Source of the DNA: Chitinophagales bacterium | GTDB taxonomy: Bacteria > Bacteroidota > Bacteroidia > Chitinophagales > UBA10324 | Length of the DNA: 64,000 nucleotides | Reading direction: 5' to 3' | NCBI GenBank assembly: GCA_019694975.1 | Contig: JAIBAY010000006.1 | Location: 186,001-250,000, forward strand | Shown here: positions 52,562-61,569 of the stretch, one piece after another | Numbering within the stretch: the stretch's first letter is position 1 | How the letters are laid out: every line of letters starts with the position of its first letter | Notes under the pieces: model-generated | Told to the model about the DNA's origin: nothing | Seen by the model: only the letters and a program-made list of their open reading frames with translations | Databases searched by the model: none | Made by a program: the position numbers and the translations under genes

Positions 52562-52592
52562 CTTATGCAAGCTTAAAATGCAAATGCAATAA

Positions 52593-52624
52593 TTTCATCA
52601 CTTTTTCATTTCAACTTATCTTTG
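52593..52624 (+). promoter_or_regulatory. Candidate promoter of crtZ (TTTC-N20-TATCTTTG)
   Basis: TATCTTTG at 52617-52624 matches the -7 consensus and TTTC at 52593-52596 is one mismatch from TTTG at a 20-bp spacing. Transcription would start about 50 bp upstream of crtZ, allowing expression separate from crtIB. Confidence 0.55.
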
Positions 52625-52676
52625 AAAAGTGAAAACCTAGGCAGCGCATTATTAATTAACTGAAAACAGATCACCA

Positions 52677-53135
52677 ATGAATTTCTTAATCGTTTTGCTT
52701 TCATTTATTTCCATGGAGGCCGTAGCATGGTTTGCGCATAAGTATGTAATGCATGGATTGCTCTGGACGTTGCACAAAGACCATCATAACAAGGAAAGCA
52801 AGGGTTTTTTTGAACACAATGATTTCTTCTTCCTGATTTTTGCCTTGCCGGGCATAGCCGGTTTATTTTGGGGCATGAAGTACGACTTTAATGCATTATT
52901 CTGGATTGGGCTGGGCATCACCTTTTATGGATTTGCCTATTTCATGGTGCATGATATTTTCATTCATCAGCGCTTTAAAATACTGAAGCATACAGACAAC
53001 AGATATTTCAGGGCTATCCGCAGGGCGCATAAGATGCATCATAAACATTTAAGCAAGGAAGAGGGAGAGTGTTTCGGCATGTTATGGGTGCCCTTTAAGT
53101 ACTTTGCAAAAAGCCACCCGTTGTCTGAAGTATGA
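52677..53135 (+). CDS. crtZ: Beta-carotene hydroxylase CrtZ
   Basis: The 152-residue membrane protein has the histidine boxes of the fatty acid hydroxylase/CrtZ type: HKYVMHG, HKDHH, HDIFIHQ and HKMHHKH, which bind the di-iron centre. Membrane segments surround them. It hydroxylates the beta rings to give zeaxanthin. The 3' end overlaps the cyclase gene by 4 bp. Confidence 0.92.
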   Translation: MNFLIVLLSFISMEAVAWFAHKYVMHGLLWTLHKDHHNKESKGFFEHNDFFFLIFALPGIAGLFWGMKYDFNALFWIGLGITFYGFAYFMVHDIFIHQRFKILKHTDNRYFRAIRRAHKMHHKHLSKEEGECFGMLWVPFKYFAKSHPLSEV

Positions 53136-53812
53136 AAGGAACCTACCTGCTCGTCAATTTCTTAGCGGTATCAGTCCCCTTTGTTTTTTCGTTTCACCCA
53201 AAAATAAAATTCAACAGGAACTTCAGCGCTTTTTTTAAAGCTAACCTGATTGCTGCTGCATTGTTCCTGGTATGGGATGTCATTTTTACGGCCAAGGGGG
53301 TATGGAGCTTTAACCCAGATTATACACTTGGCATTGAGATATATAATCTGCCAATAGAAGAAATACTGTTTTTTCTGTGTATTCCCTTCGCCTGCACCTT
53401 TTCCTATCATTGCGCCGGTATATTTTGGAAGATAAAATGGCGCAATTCCACCGAAAATATTTTTGTGCTGCTGTTATCGGCATTGCTGCTTGTGGCGGGT
53501 ATAGTTTTCCGGGAGAAAGCTTATACATCGGTCACCTGCCTTGTTACAGCTGCCTTGCTACTATCGTTGAAATATTATTTCAAAGCGGATTGGCTTGCAC
53601 AGTTTTTTTTGGTTTACCTGTTTTTATTGATTCCATTTTTTGTTGTGAATGGAATACTCACCGGCACCGGTCTCGAAGAGCCGGTTGTATTGTACAATAA
53701 TTCGGAAAACCTTGGCATTCGCCTGCTGACCATTCCCGTTGAAGACACGTTCTATGGAATGGCGTTGATTATGCTCAATGTTTTTCTGTTTGAGCGTTTC
53801 AGGAAAAATTAG
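53132..53812 (+). CDS. Lycopene cyclase (CrtYcd-like fused membrane type)
   Basis: The 226-residue membrane protein has two copies of the heterodimeric-cyclase motif: N-terminal NLPIEEILFFLCIPFAC and C-terminal IPVEDTFYGMALIMLN, separated by membrane segments. This is the fused form of CrtYc and CrtYd known from Bacteroidota and archaea. It would close the rings of lycopene. It is translationally coupled to crtZ by an ATGA overlap at 53132-53135. A weak hairpin (GGGTGC, GCTCCC) lies 8 bp downstream. Confidence 0.88.
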   Translation: MKGTYLLVNFLAVSVPFVFSFHPKIKFNRNFSAFFKANLIAAALFLVWDVIFTAKGVWSFNPDYTLGIEIYNLPIEEILFFLCIPFACTFSYHCAGIFWKIKWRNSTENIFVLLLSALLLVAGIVFREKAYTSVTCLVTAALLLSLKYYFKADWLAQFFLVYLFLLIPFFVVNGILTGTGLEEPVVLYNNSENLGIRLLTIPVEDTFYGMALIMLNVFLFERFRKN

Positions 53813-54112
53813 CATGAAAGGGTGCTTCGCTCCCTGTGTTTATTCTTTATAAAAGCCGGTTGATCATCAGCGTTATTGCATGCTGTAATGGCGATACATC
53901 AGGGATAAATTCTCAGCCTGCCTGTTAAAAGTGAACCACACATTCCATTCCGAAGATCTGAAAATGAATATTGTTATTATCGGAATGATGCTAATCGTTT
54001 TGCTTAGGGTCATAATGAGAGCATAGTCGCAGGATGCTGCACGATTAGCGCAGAACCTTCCGTTCCGTTCATCCGGATTGTAAATGTATCTTCGCCACCG
54101 AAAATTCTGCGC
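53813..54112. other. Intergenic region with a promoter-like element
   Basis: These 300 bp separate the carotenoid cluster from the flippase gene. A weak hairpin follows the cyclase stop (GGGTGC and GCTCCC around a TTC loop, one mismatch). TATCTTCG at 54087-54094 is a near match to TAnnTTTG 18 bp upstream of the flippase start. Confidence 0.45.
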
Positions 54113-55621
54113 TTGCATCCTTTAGTCAAGAAACTGGCACAGCAAACTGCCATCTATGGGCTTTCGAGCATCCTGGCCCGCTTTCTTAATTATGCATTGG
54201 TACCCATACAGACAAGGGTTTTTCATCCTGATCAGTTTGGCGTGGTTACTCAATTTTTCGCTTATACAGGGTTTCTCAATATCATCTTCACCTATGGCAT
54301 GGAAACGGCTTTTTTCCGTTTTGCCAACCACAAAGATGATCAGAAGCAGGTGTATGACACAGGACTTGCCGCCATGATATTTTCCTCCTGCCTGTTTGCT
54401 GCCATCATCATCATATTCCGTTTTCCAATTGCCGGCATGATGCAGTTCAGCGGACATACCGAATATGTGACGATGTTGGCGCTGATACTTGCACTGGATG
54501 CGCTTGTCACCATTCCTTTCGCGCGGCTGCGGCAGGAGAACCGGCCTTTGAAGTTTGCCACATTCAAGATCATCAGCATCGGCATCAATGTGTTGCTGAA
54601 CATTTTCTTTCTCCTTGTTTGTCCGTGGATACTGCGCAATTCATCCTGGGCAGCATGGCATCCGTTCATCAACATGGTTTATCATCCCGGCATTGGTGTA
54701 GGATACATCTTTATTGCTAACCTCGTGGCAAGCGGTGTAACGGTGCTGATTATGGGACAGTATTTTTTCATTCGTCACTGGCACTTTCAAACAAAGCTGC
54801 TGAAGGAGATGCTGCGCTACACATGGCCGCTTATTATTGTGGGTTTGGCCGGTATGGGTAATGAACTGCTGAGCCGCGTGCTGCTCACACGGCGGTGGAA
54901 TGGAAGCTATGACGAAGCCATCCATGCATTGGGTGTATTTGGCGCCTGTTATAAGATGTCGCTGCTCATGACATTGTTTGTACAGGCTTATCGTATGGCG
55001 GCGGAGCCTTTCTTCTTCGGCGAATCGAAAAAGCTGAATCCGCAGCTTACCTATGCCCGAACGATGAACTATTTCGTGATTTTCTGCGGCTTCATCTTTT
55101 TACTCGTTGTACTTTTTATGGATGTGCTTAAAAAGATCTTCATGGGCGCGGAATATTTTGAAGGTATCCGCGTGGTGCCTGTGCTGTTGCTGGCCAGCTT
55201 TTTCCTCGGTGTTTATTATAATCTCACCATCTGGTACAAGCTCACAAATAAAAATTTCGCCGGTTCACTCATAGCCATTGGCGGGTTGCTGATCACACTC
55301 CTTCTTAACTGGTGGTGGATTCCGCGTTACGGGTATTATGGGTCGTCCTGGGTAACGTTTATCTGTTATGGCGGCATGATGGTGGTCTCCTATTTTCTCG
55401 GGCAGAAATATTACCCGGTTCCCTATGATGTGATGCGGTTTTTCGTTTATGTGGGAATGGCTGTCGCCTTTTATTTTCTCCACCTGCAGCTTGTACCGTT
55501 GCTGCCTGCTTCACTTGCCATGCTCAGCTACCTGCTTGCCTTTCTTATCCTGGGCGCTTACATCGGGTTGGCCTACCTTTTTGAAACGGGTCGGTGGAAG
55601 GTGTTTAAAGCCATTCAATAA
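54113..55621 (+). CDS. Polysaccharide flippase (Wzx-like, MOP superfamily)
   Basis: This 502-residue membrane protein with about 14 helices belongs to the oligosaccharide flippase group: QQTAIYGLSSILARFLNYAL, VPIQTRVFHPDQFGVVTQFF, and FFRFANHKDDQKQVYDTGLA near the front. The start is TTG (54113), which fits the position 18 bp after a TATCTTCG box; no ATG is better placed. It probably moves undecaprenyl-linked sugars across the inner membrane. The gene dut follows 144 bp downstream, which is a frequent order in this phylum. Confidence 0.85.
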   Translation: MHPLVKKLAQQTAIYGLSSILARFLNYALVPIQTRVFHPDQFGVVTQFFAYTGFLNIIFTYGMETAFFRFANHKDDQKQVYDTGLAAMIFSSCLFAAIIIIFRFPIAGMMQFSGHTEYVTMLALILALDALVTIPFARLRQENRPLKFATFKIISIGINVLLNIFFLLVCPWILRNSSWAAWHPFINMVYHPGIGVGYIFIANLVASGVTVLIMGQYFFIRHWHFQTKLLKEMLRYTWPLIIVGLAGMGNELLSRVLLTRRWNGSYDEAIHALGVFGACYKMSLLMTLFVQAYRMAAEPFFFGESKKLNPQLTYARTMNYFVIFCGFIFLLVVLFMDVLKKIFMGAEYFEGIRVVPVLLLASFFLGVYYNLTIWYKLTNKNFAGSLIAIGGLLITLLLNWWWIPRYGYYGSSWVTFICYGGMMVVSYFLGQKYYPVPYDVMRFFVYVGMAVAFYFLHLQLVPLLPASLAMLSYLLAFLILGAYIGLAYLFETGRWKVFKAIQ

Positions 55622-55749
55622 ACAAGTGTGCTGCCATGAGTGCATTTTCCATCCAGTATAGAAAATGCCTTGTTTACTCAATTTTTCCTGCCATGGAAAC
55701 AAGGGAATCATCATCCGGCCAAGCAAATTCCCATTTCTGAAAAGGATGG

Positions 55750-55757
55750 TTAACTTT
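55750..55757 (+). promoter_or_regulatory. -7 box of dut, near-leaderless
   Basis: TAACTTTG followed by CC matches the Bacteroidota -7 consensus. It lies 8 bp upstream of the dut ATG at 55766, so the transcript would have almost no leader. No TTTG is found at -33. Confidence 0.45.
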
Positions 55758-55765
55758 GCCGCCCC

Positions 55766-56200
55766 ATGAAAGTAAAGGTCATCAATCATTCGCCCCATGC
55801 GCTGCCTGCCTATGAGACGGCGGGTTCCGCCGGACTTGACCTGCGGGCATGGCTGCAGGAACCCGTTGAGCTGAAGCCGCTGGAGCGCAAGTTGATTCCA
55901 ACCGGTTTATTCATAGAACTTCCTTCCGGCCATGAGGCGCAAATCAGACCCAGGAGCGGACTGGCGGCAAAAAAGGGATTGACTTTATTAAATACGCCGG
56001 GCACCATCGATTCCGACTACCGTGGCGAAATCAAGGTCATCATGGTTAATGTTTCTGATGCCACGCAAATAATTGAAAACGGTGAACGGATCGCGCAGAT
56101 GATCATCGCACGGTATGAACGGATAGAATGGCAGCTTACTACAGAACTGGAGGCCACTGACCGTGGCGCGGGAGGATTCGGGCATACTGGCATAAAATAA
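55766..56200 (+). CDS. dut: dUTP diphosphatase
   Basis: The 144-residue trimeric dUTPase has its five motifs: [41 protein letters not shown] and the C-terminal [11 protein letters not shown] that closes over the substrate. It hydrolyses dUTP to dUMP, keeping uracil out of DNA. The stop is 75 bp upstream of the nucleotidyltransferase gene on the same strand. Confidence 0.95.
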   Translation: MKVKVINHSPHALPAYETAGSAGLDLRAWLQEPVELKPLERKLIPTGLFIELPSGHEAQIRPRSGLAAKKGLTLLNTPGTIDSDYRGEIKVIMVNVSDATQIIENGERIAQMIIARYERIEWQLTTELEATDRGAGGFGHTGIK

Positions 56201-56275
56201 TCTGATGTGGCAGCCTGTGGCTGTTCAGAAAATCATAGCAGTTGTTTTTATAACCAAGCAATACAGTAGTGAACC

Positions 56276-57277
56276 ATGAGAGTAATTGTTCCAATGGCCG
56301 GAATGGGTAAAAGGATGCGGCCACATACACTTACCACCCCGAAGCCACTGATTCCGGTAGCGGGTAAACCGATTGTTCAGCGGCTCGTTGAATATCTGGG
56401 CGAAATGTGTGAAGACAAAATTGAACACATTGCTTTTGTGGTTGGAGATTTTGGCAAAGAGGCAGAGAAAGGATTGTGCAAAATTGCCGATGACCTCGGC
56501 GCCAAATGTTCCATCCATCACCAGGCAGAACCTTTGGGCACCGCTCATGCTATCCTATGCGCCAAAGAACACCTGAAGGAGCATGTCATCATTGCATTCG
56601 CCGACACCTTATTCTATGCTGATTTTAAAGTGGATGAAGATGCCGATGGCGTCATCTGGGTGCAAAAGGTGGAAAATCCGCAGCAATTTGGAGTGGTGAA
56701 GCTCGCCCCGGAAGGCCACATCTCCGAATTTATTGAGAAATCGCCGGTCATCGTCTCCAATCTTGCAATTATCGGGATATACTATTTCCGCGATGGTGAA
56801 AACCTGAAGCATGAGTTACAATATCTGCTCGATCATGATATTAAAGAGAAAGGCGAATACCAGCTTACTACTGCGATGGAGCACATGAAGAACAAGGGAC
56901 TCAAATTGTTTCCCGGCGAAGTGGCTCAATGGCTTGATTGCGGCAACAAAGATGCCACCGTGGATACCAACAAGCAGGTGCTGGAACATGAAAAAAACAA
57001 ACGGCTTATTGATAAATCAGCATTGATAGAAAACTCCACAATCATTCCTCCAACTTATATAGGCGCCGATGTAGTGATAAAAAATTCGGTGATTGGTCCG
57101 CATGTATCCATCGGACAAAAAACGGTCGTGGAAAATGCAGTCATCAGGAACTCAGTCATTCAGTCTCATTCCCGTATAAAAAACCGGATCCTGCAAAATT
57201 CCATGGTGGGCAATCATGTTTCACTCAATGGCAGGATAGATGAACTGAGTGTTGGCGATTATTCAACGGATAACTGA
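56276..57277 (+). CDS. Sugar nucleotidyltransferase (glucose-1-phosphate thymidylyl/uridylyl type)
   Basis: The 333-residue enzyme starts with the nucleotidyl signature IVPMAGMGKRMRPHTLTTPK and PLIPVAGKPI. The catalytic domain continues with HHQAEPLGTAHAI and WVQKVENPQQFGVVKL, and a C-terminal left-handed beta-helix (hexapeptide repeats: IENSTIIPPTYIGADVVIKN, SVIGPHVSIG) closes it. It makes an NDP-sugar for envelope polymers. The exact sugar is unclear. It lies in a plus-strand block from dut to envC. Confidence 0.85.
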   Translation: MRVIVPMAGMGKRMRPHTLTTPKPLIPVAGKPIVQRLVEYLGEMCEDKIEHIAFVVGDFGKEAEKGLCKIADDLGAKCSIHHQAEPLGTAHAILCAKEHLKEHVIIAFADTLFYADFKVDEDADGVIWVQKVENPQQFGVVKLAPEGHISEFIEKSPVIVSNLAIIGIYYFRDGENLKHELQYLLDHDIKEKGEYQLTTAMEHMKNKGLKLFPGEVAQWLDCGNKDATVDTNKQVLEHEKNKRLIDKSALIENSTIIPPTYIGADVVIKNSVIGPHVSIGQKTVVENAVIRNSVIQSHSRIKNRILQNSMVGNHVSLNGRIDELSVGDYSTDN

Positions 57278-57622
57278 ACTTTTCCCTGCATTTTATTCCG
57301 GTCTTTTCCCTGTTTTCACCAAGATCTTATTATTGCAGCAATACCTGTTTGCCGCATTTATAAATAGTGAAGCGCTATTGATTGAGGACTGTTTGTACCG
57401 GGAATACCCGGCTTGCTTAAATTGCCGGTTTGTCAGGACTGCAGATTGACATGCGAGTCATTTTTTGTGTGTAGGTTTGAACCTTCATTTTGCAAAGCAT
57501 AACTAAAACAGATTTTTGCCGTTACTGATACTAAGTAGTAATACAATGGTATTCTTCAATTGAAAAATCCGGTGTGAACCGATAGCAAGCCGCCCTGTTT
57601 ATTACCCGTATAAAAAGAAAGA
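57278..57622. other. Gene-free stretch
   Basis: These 345 bp lie between the nucleotidyltransferase and the TPR lipoprotein. A TAGGTTTG element occurs at 57472-57479 without a -33 match, and a small dyad CCGGG-AATA-CCCGG lies near 57397-57410. No coding remnant is seen. Confidence 0.45.
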
Positions 57623-59383
57623 ATGAAACTTGGAAATGCGATTAAGTTACTGCTGCTGATTGCCGGATTACAATTCCTGCATGCCTGTTCTGCGCCCAAA
57701 GAGGGAACTGCAACAGCTCCTAAGGATGGAGCTCCTGATGCAAAAGCCACAGTTGATGAGGCGCGTTTGCGTGAAGCCGAAGCGAAGCTGATAGAAGCCA
57801 AAAAGATGGAACTGCTTGGTGATGAGCAGGCCGCCATGGGATTGTATAAAGAATGTATCCGTCTTGATCCCGGCAATGATGCTGCTTTTTATGATGCAGC
57901 TACCATTCTTTTCAGACAGAAGCAATACCAGGAAGCACTGGCTTATGTTGCGCAGGCCGTGAAGCTGCAGCCTGAAAACAGCTGGTACCTCGACCTCTAT
58001 GGCACCTTGCTGGGTGGTATTGGCAATTACAAGGAAGCCGTGAAAGTCTATCAGCAAATGGTGCAGCTTGATCAGGATAACACGGATGCCTGGTTCAACT
58101 GGGCTTTTTTCCTCGATCAGAACCGGCAGACGGAAGAAGCCATCAATGTATTCAATAAGATTGAAGCACGCTTTGGTGTGAATGAAGATATTTCCCTGGA
58201 GAAGGAAAAAATGTGGCTTAAGCTGGGCAAGGTGGATAAGGCAGCGGATGAACTGAACAATCTGATTGCCGCCTTTCCTGATGAACCCAGGTATTATGCC
58301 ATGTTGGTGGATCTCTATATGGCTAACAAGATGGAGGATAAAGCCTTTGTGGTGCTTCAGCAAATGATCAGCATTGATCCGGATAATCCGAGGGCCAACC
58401 TGGTGATGGCGGATTATTACCGGAAAAAAGGAGAGCAGCAAAAGTCATTTGACGCGCTGGAACGCGCTTTCGCCAATCCGGAACTACAGGCTGACGTGAA
58501 AATTTCCATGCTGGCAACATTCCTGCCGCTGATGCAAACAGACACTGCTGCGAAATCCGAAGCACTTGTGCTGGGCAAACTGCTGGTGAGTGTCCATCCC
58601 GGCGATCCGATGGCGCATGCATTATTGGGCGACATTCTCTATCAGCACGACCAGGTTGATGAGGCGCTTGATGAATACAAGCAATCATTAGAGATTGATA
58701 ACAGCCGCTTCATGGTATGGCAACAGGTGATGCTTCTCTATGACCGCGAACAGAACAGGGATTCATTGCTGGCGGTGAGTAACCGGGCTGTTGAGCTCTT
58801 TCCTGATCAGGGCATGGCATATTATTTTAACGGATATGCGAATATGCAGTTGAAAAAATACAGCGATGCTATTGCATCACTGGGAAAAGCCGCCGCCATG
58901 GGTTCTGAAGACAAACAGTTTATTGCACAACTGTATTCTTTCATGGGTGATGCCTACTTCAGCCTGCAAAATGCTACTGCTTCGGATAGTTGCTATGAAC
59001 TGGCCCTGGTTTTTGATCCGCAGAATGCTTATGTACTCAACAACTACAGTTATTATCTCTCTCTGCGGGGCATGAAGCTGGATGAAGCAAAAAAAATGGC
59101 GGAGCGCGCAAACAACCTCGCTCCGAATACGGCGGCATACGAAGACACCTATGGATGGGTGCTGTATAAACTCGGCGAATATGCCTCAGCAAAGGAATGG
59201 ATAGAGAAATCGCTGAAGAACGGATCCGCTGATGATGGCACCGTGCTGGAACACTATGGTGATGTGCTTTTCAAACTCGGCGATGTGGATGGTGCCGTGC
59301 AATACTGGATGAAGGCGAAAGAGAAGCACGTGGAATCGGAAACAATTGACAGAAAGATTGCCGGCAGAAAAATGTATGATTAA
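57623..59383 (+). CDS. TPR-repeat lipoprotein
   Basis: The 586-residue protein has a lipoprotein signal (lipobox LHAC, Cys22), a linker rich in Ala/Lys and about 14 TPR-like units over residues 50-560, for example AAMGLYKECIRLDPGNDAAF, YKEAVKVYQQMVQLDQDNTD, YSDAIASLGKAAAMGSEDKQ. It probably acts as an envelope scaffold. It is followed by a DUF4292 lipoprotein and an EnvC-like gene in an order conserved in Bacteroidota. The stop of this gene overlaps the next start by 8 bp. Confidence 0.85.
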   Translation: MKLGNAIKLLLLIAGLQFLHACSAPKEGTATAPKDGAPDAKATVDEARLREAEAKLIEAKKMELLGDEQAAMGLYKECIRLDPGNDAAFYDAATILFRQKQYQEALAYVAQAVKLQPENSWYLDLYGTLLGGIGNYKEAVKVYQQMVQLDQDNTDAWFNWAFFLDQNRQTEEAINVFNKIEARFGVNEDISLEKEKMWLKLGKVDKAADELNNLIAAFPDEPRYYAMLVDLYMANKMEDKAFVVLQQMISIDPDNPRANLVMADYYRKKGEQQKSFDALERAFANPELQADVKISMLATFLPLMQTDTAAKSEALVLGKLLVSVHPGDPMAHALLGDILYQHDQVDEALDEYKQSLEIDNSRFMVWQQVMLLYDREQNRDSLLAVSNRAVELFPDQGMAYYFNGYANMQLKKYSDAIASLGKAAAMGSEDKQFIAQLYSFMGDAYFSLQNATASDSCYELALVFDPQNAYVLNNYSYYLSLRGMKLDEAKKMAERANNLAPNTAAYEDTYGWVLYKLGEYASAKEWIEKSLKNGSADDGTVLEHYGDVLFKLGDVDGAVQYWMKAKEKHVESETIDRKIAGRKMYD

Positions 59384-60122
59384 AATTATTCCAGCAGCAA
59401 TTTCCTGCCTCCTGCTGTTTGCCGGCTGCGAAACAACATCAAAGATCACCACAGCGCCGGTTGCTGCAACGGCAAAAAACAGTGCATCCAAAGCCTTGCT
59501 GGACAGTGTGCGGATGCACGCGTTTTATTTTGATTGGTTTACCGGAAAGGCAAAGGTTGAGGTGCTGCAGGGAACCGACAAAACAGAGTTTACAGCCAGC
59601 CTGAGAATGCGGCAAGACAGTGCCATCTGGGTTTCCATCTCTCCTGCGCTTGGCATTGAAGCAGCACGTGTGTTAATGACGAAGGATTCGGTGCACATAA
59701 TAGACCGTATCAACAATGAACAGTACAGTACGGACTATCATATTTTCAATCAGTACACCTCTTTGCCCGTCACTTTCTCGTTGATACAGGACCTGATTAC
59801 AGGTGCTCCCCTGATAATCGGTGAACAGGAATTTGTTGTGGCAGAAAACGATTCGGCTTACATTCTTCAATGGCAAAATGCAATGCAATCGAACCGCATT
59901 GCGGTGGACCGGAATTTTCGCCCTGTTGAGCAACATATCACCGACAGTACAATGGCCGGTGTAAACATCACACAACGGCAGTATGATATACCATACACTT
60001 CACCATTTTCGTTGTGGAGAAAAATTGAAATGATCCGGCCCCGGCAGATGGAGATCATCCTTACCTTTAGCAAAATTAGAATCAACGAACCTGTTAAGCT
60101 GCCTTTTAACGGGAAAGATTAA
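59376..60122 (+). CDS. DUF4292 lipoprotein
   Basis: ATG at 59376 (MIKIIPAAISCLLLFAGCET) gives 248 residues with a lipobox FAGC; the extension to 59346 is not used. The body reads as a LolA/LolB-like sheet: FYFDWFTGKAKVEVLQGTDK, TEFTASLRMRQDSAIWVSIS, PALGIEAARVLMTKDSVHII and a C-terminal IEMIRPRQMEIILTFSKIRI. DUF4292 proteins are thought to resemble lipoprotein-binding folds. The gene overlaps the upstream TPR gene by 8 bp and precedes the EnvC-like gene by 15 bp. Confidence 0.85.
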   Translation: MIKIIPAAISCLLLFAGCETTSKITTAPVAATAKNSASKALLDSVRMHAFYFDWFTGKAKVEVLQGTDKTEFTASLRMRQDSAIWVSISPALGIEAARVLMTKDSVHIIDRINNEQYSTDYHIFNQYTSLPVTFSLIQDLITGAPLIIGEQEFVVAENDSAYILQWQNAMQSNRIAVDRNFRPVEQHITDSTMAGVNITQRQYDIPYTSPFSLWRKIEMIRPRQMEIILTFSKIRINEPVKLPFNGKD

Positions 60123-60137
60123 CATCCATCAAGTATT

Positions 60138-61448
60138 ATGGTCACTACCGGTTATGATGAAGGGACAAGCGCGCGCCGGCAATTGCATGCCTTATCCTCT
60201 GTAACAGTTGGCTTCCGTTTTTTATGCTTTGCCAGGATTTCGCTGGTGTTTTTGTTGCTGTTTACAACAATAACAGCAACCACTGCGCAAACAAATAAAG
60301 ACGACCTCGAAAAGAAGAAGGAACAATTGCTGAAGGAGATTGAAACAATGCAGCAGCAGCTGGATCAGACAAAAAAATCGAAGAATGCCAACCTCAGCCA
60401 GCTTGCAGCATTAAAAAAACAGATTAAGACACGTGAAAAACTTATCGGAAACTACAACAGCCAGATCAGCCAGATAGACCGGGAACTGACTGCAAAGGTG
60501 AGAACAGTAAGAGCACTCGACCGCGACCTTGATACCTTAAGAGCGAACTACGCCAACATGGTGTATTATGCCTATAAGCACCGGAGCGCGTACGACAAAT
60601 TGTTGTTTCTTTTTTCAGCAAAAGATTTTAATGATGCATTTATCCGACTGAAGTATATTAAACGCTACAGTGCATACCGCCGCATGCAGGCAGAACTGAT
60701 CCGTACCACGCAAAAAGACCTGGCGAAAAAAATGTCGCAGCTTAAAGTGCAGCGCACCGCTAAGAAACAGGTGCTTACCGAGCAGGAAGACCAGAAGAAA
60801 AAACTGGCCAGAGAAAAAGCAGAGAAAGATAAACTGGCGAAATCATTCAGCAGCCAGGAAAAACAACTGAAGACAGCCCTGGCGAAAAAGAAAAAGGAAC
60901 AGGAGCAGTTGAAAAAGCAAATTGCCGATCTGATTCGGAAGGAGATCGAAGAATCGAAAAAGAAAAACGGCACGGCGTCCGGCAAGTCTTCCACGGGTGC
61001 ATCACTGGGACTGACGCCGGAAGCGGCTGCCCTTTCAGCAAGCTTTGCATCCAATCAGGGCAAACTGCCATGGCCGGTTTCGAAAGGCGAAATAACGGAA
61101 ACGTTTGGCGAACATGAACATGCCATACTTGAAAATGTGATGACGAAGAATAACGGTGTGGACATTAAGACCGTGCCTGGCGCAGACGCAAGAGCTGTTT
61201 TTAGAGGAACCGTTGTCAGCATTATCTCCAATCCGGGCTACCACAAAGGCGTGCTGATCAAGCATGGAGAATATTATACTGTTTACAGCAACCTCGCTTC
61301 CGTAAAGGTGAAAGCCAACCAGGAAGTGGAAACCAAGCAGTCCATCGGTACAGTTTTTACCAATGAAAGTGGTGAAGCCACTGTTCACCTGGAAATATGG
61401 AAGGGTACTACACTGCTGAATCCTGAGAGCTGGATCATCGCCAAATAA
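60138..61448 (+). CDS. envC: EnvC-like murein hydrolase activator, degenerate M23 domain
   Basis: The 436-residue protein has a signal/anchor (residues about 28-50, ending ATTAQ) and a long coiled coil over residues about 52-285 (KKEQLLKEIETMQQQLDQTK and similar). A C-terminal M23/LytM-like domain runs from about 315. There KNNGVDIKT replaces the usual HxGxD zinc His by Asn, and the HxH motif reads T-V-H in ATVHLEIWKG, so the metal site is incomplete. This matches EnvC-type activators that bind and switch on amidases rather than cut peptidoglycan. It closes the TPR-DUF4292-envC block. Confidence 0.85.
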   Translation: MVTTGYDEGTSARRQLHALSSVTVGFRFLCFARISLVFLLLFTTITATTAQTNKDDLEKKKEQLLKEIETMQQQLDQTKKSKNANLSQLAALKKQIKTREKLIGNYNSQISQIDRELTAKVRTVRALDRDLDTLRANYANMVYYAYKHRSAYDKLLFLFSAKDFNDAFIRLKYIKRYSAYRRMQAELIRTTQKDLAKKMSQLKVQRTAKKQVLTEQEDQKKKLAREKAEKDKLAKSFSSQEKQLKTALAKKKKEQEQLKKQIADLIRKEIEESKKKNGTASGKSSTGASLGLTPEAAALSASFASNQGKLPWPVSKGEITETFGEHEHAILENVMTKNNGVDIKTVPGADARAVFRGTVVSIISNPGYHKGVLIKHGEYYTVYSNLASVKVKANQEVETKQSIGTVFTNESGEATVHLEIWKGTTLLNPESWIIAK

Positions 61449-61569
61449 TTTTCCTTGCCCGGATTTTAAACCTTCAGGTATGGTTATTGTCTGTACATGG
61501 AATTCCGGCAGCACAATATTTCCGGCTGCCAATAGTTAAATCATTCCTCACCAAAACAAATCAGTCAAG

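Noticed and set aside
57472-57479. TAGGTTTG as promoter of the TPR lipoprotein
   Set aside because: No -33 element and about 140 bp upstream of the start; not distinctive.
61507-61530. GGCAGC/GCTGCC dyad after envC
   Set aside because: Short stem with a 12-nt loop and no T-run.
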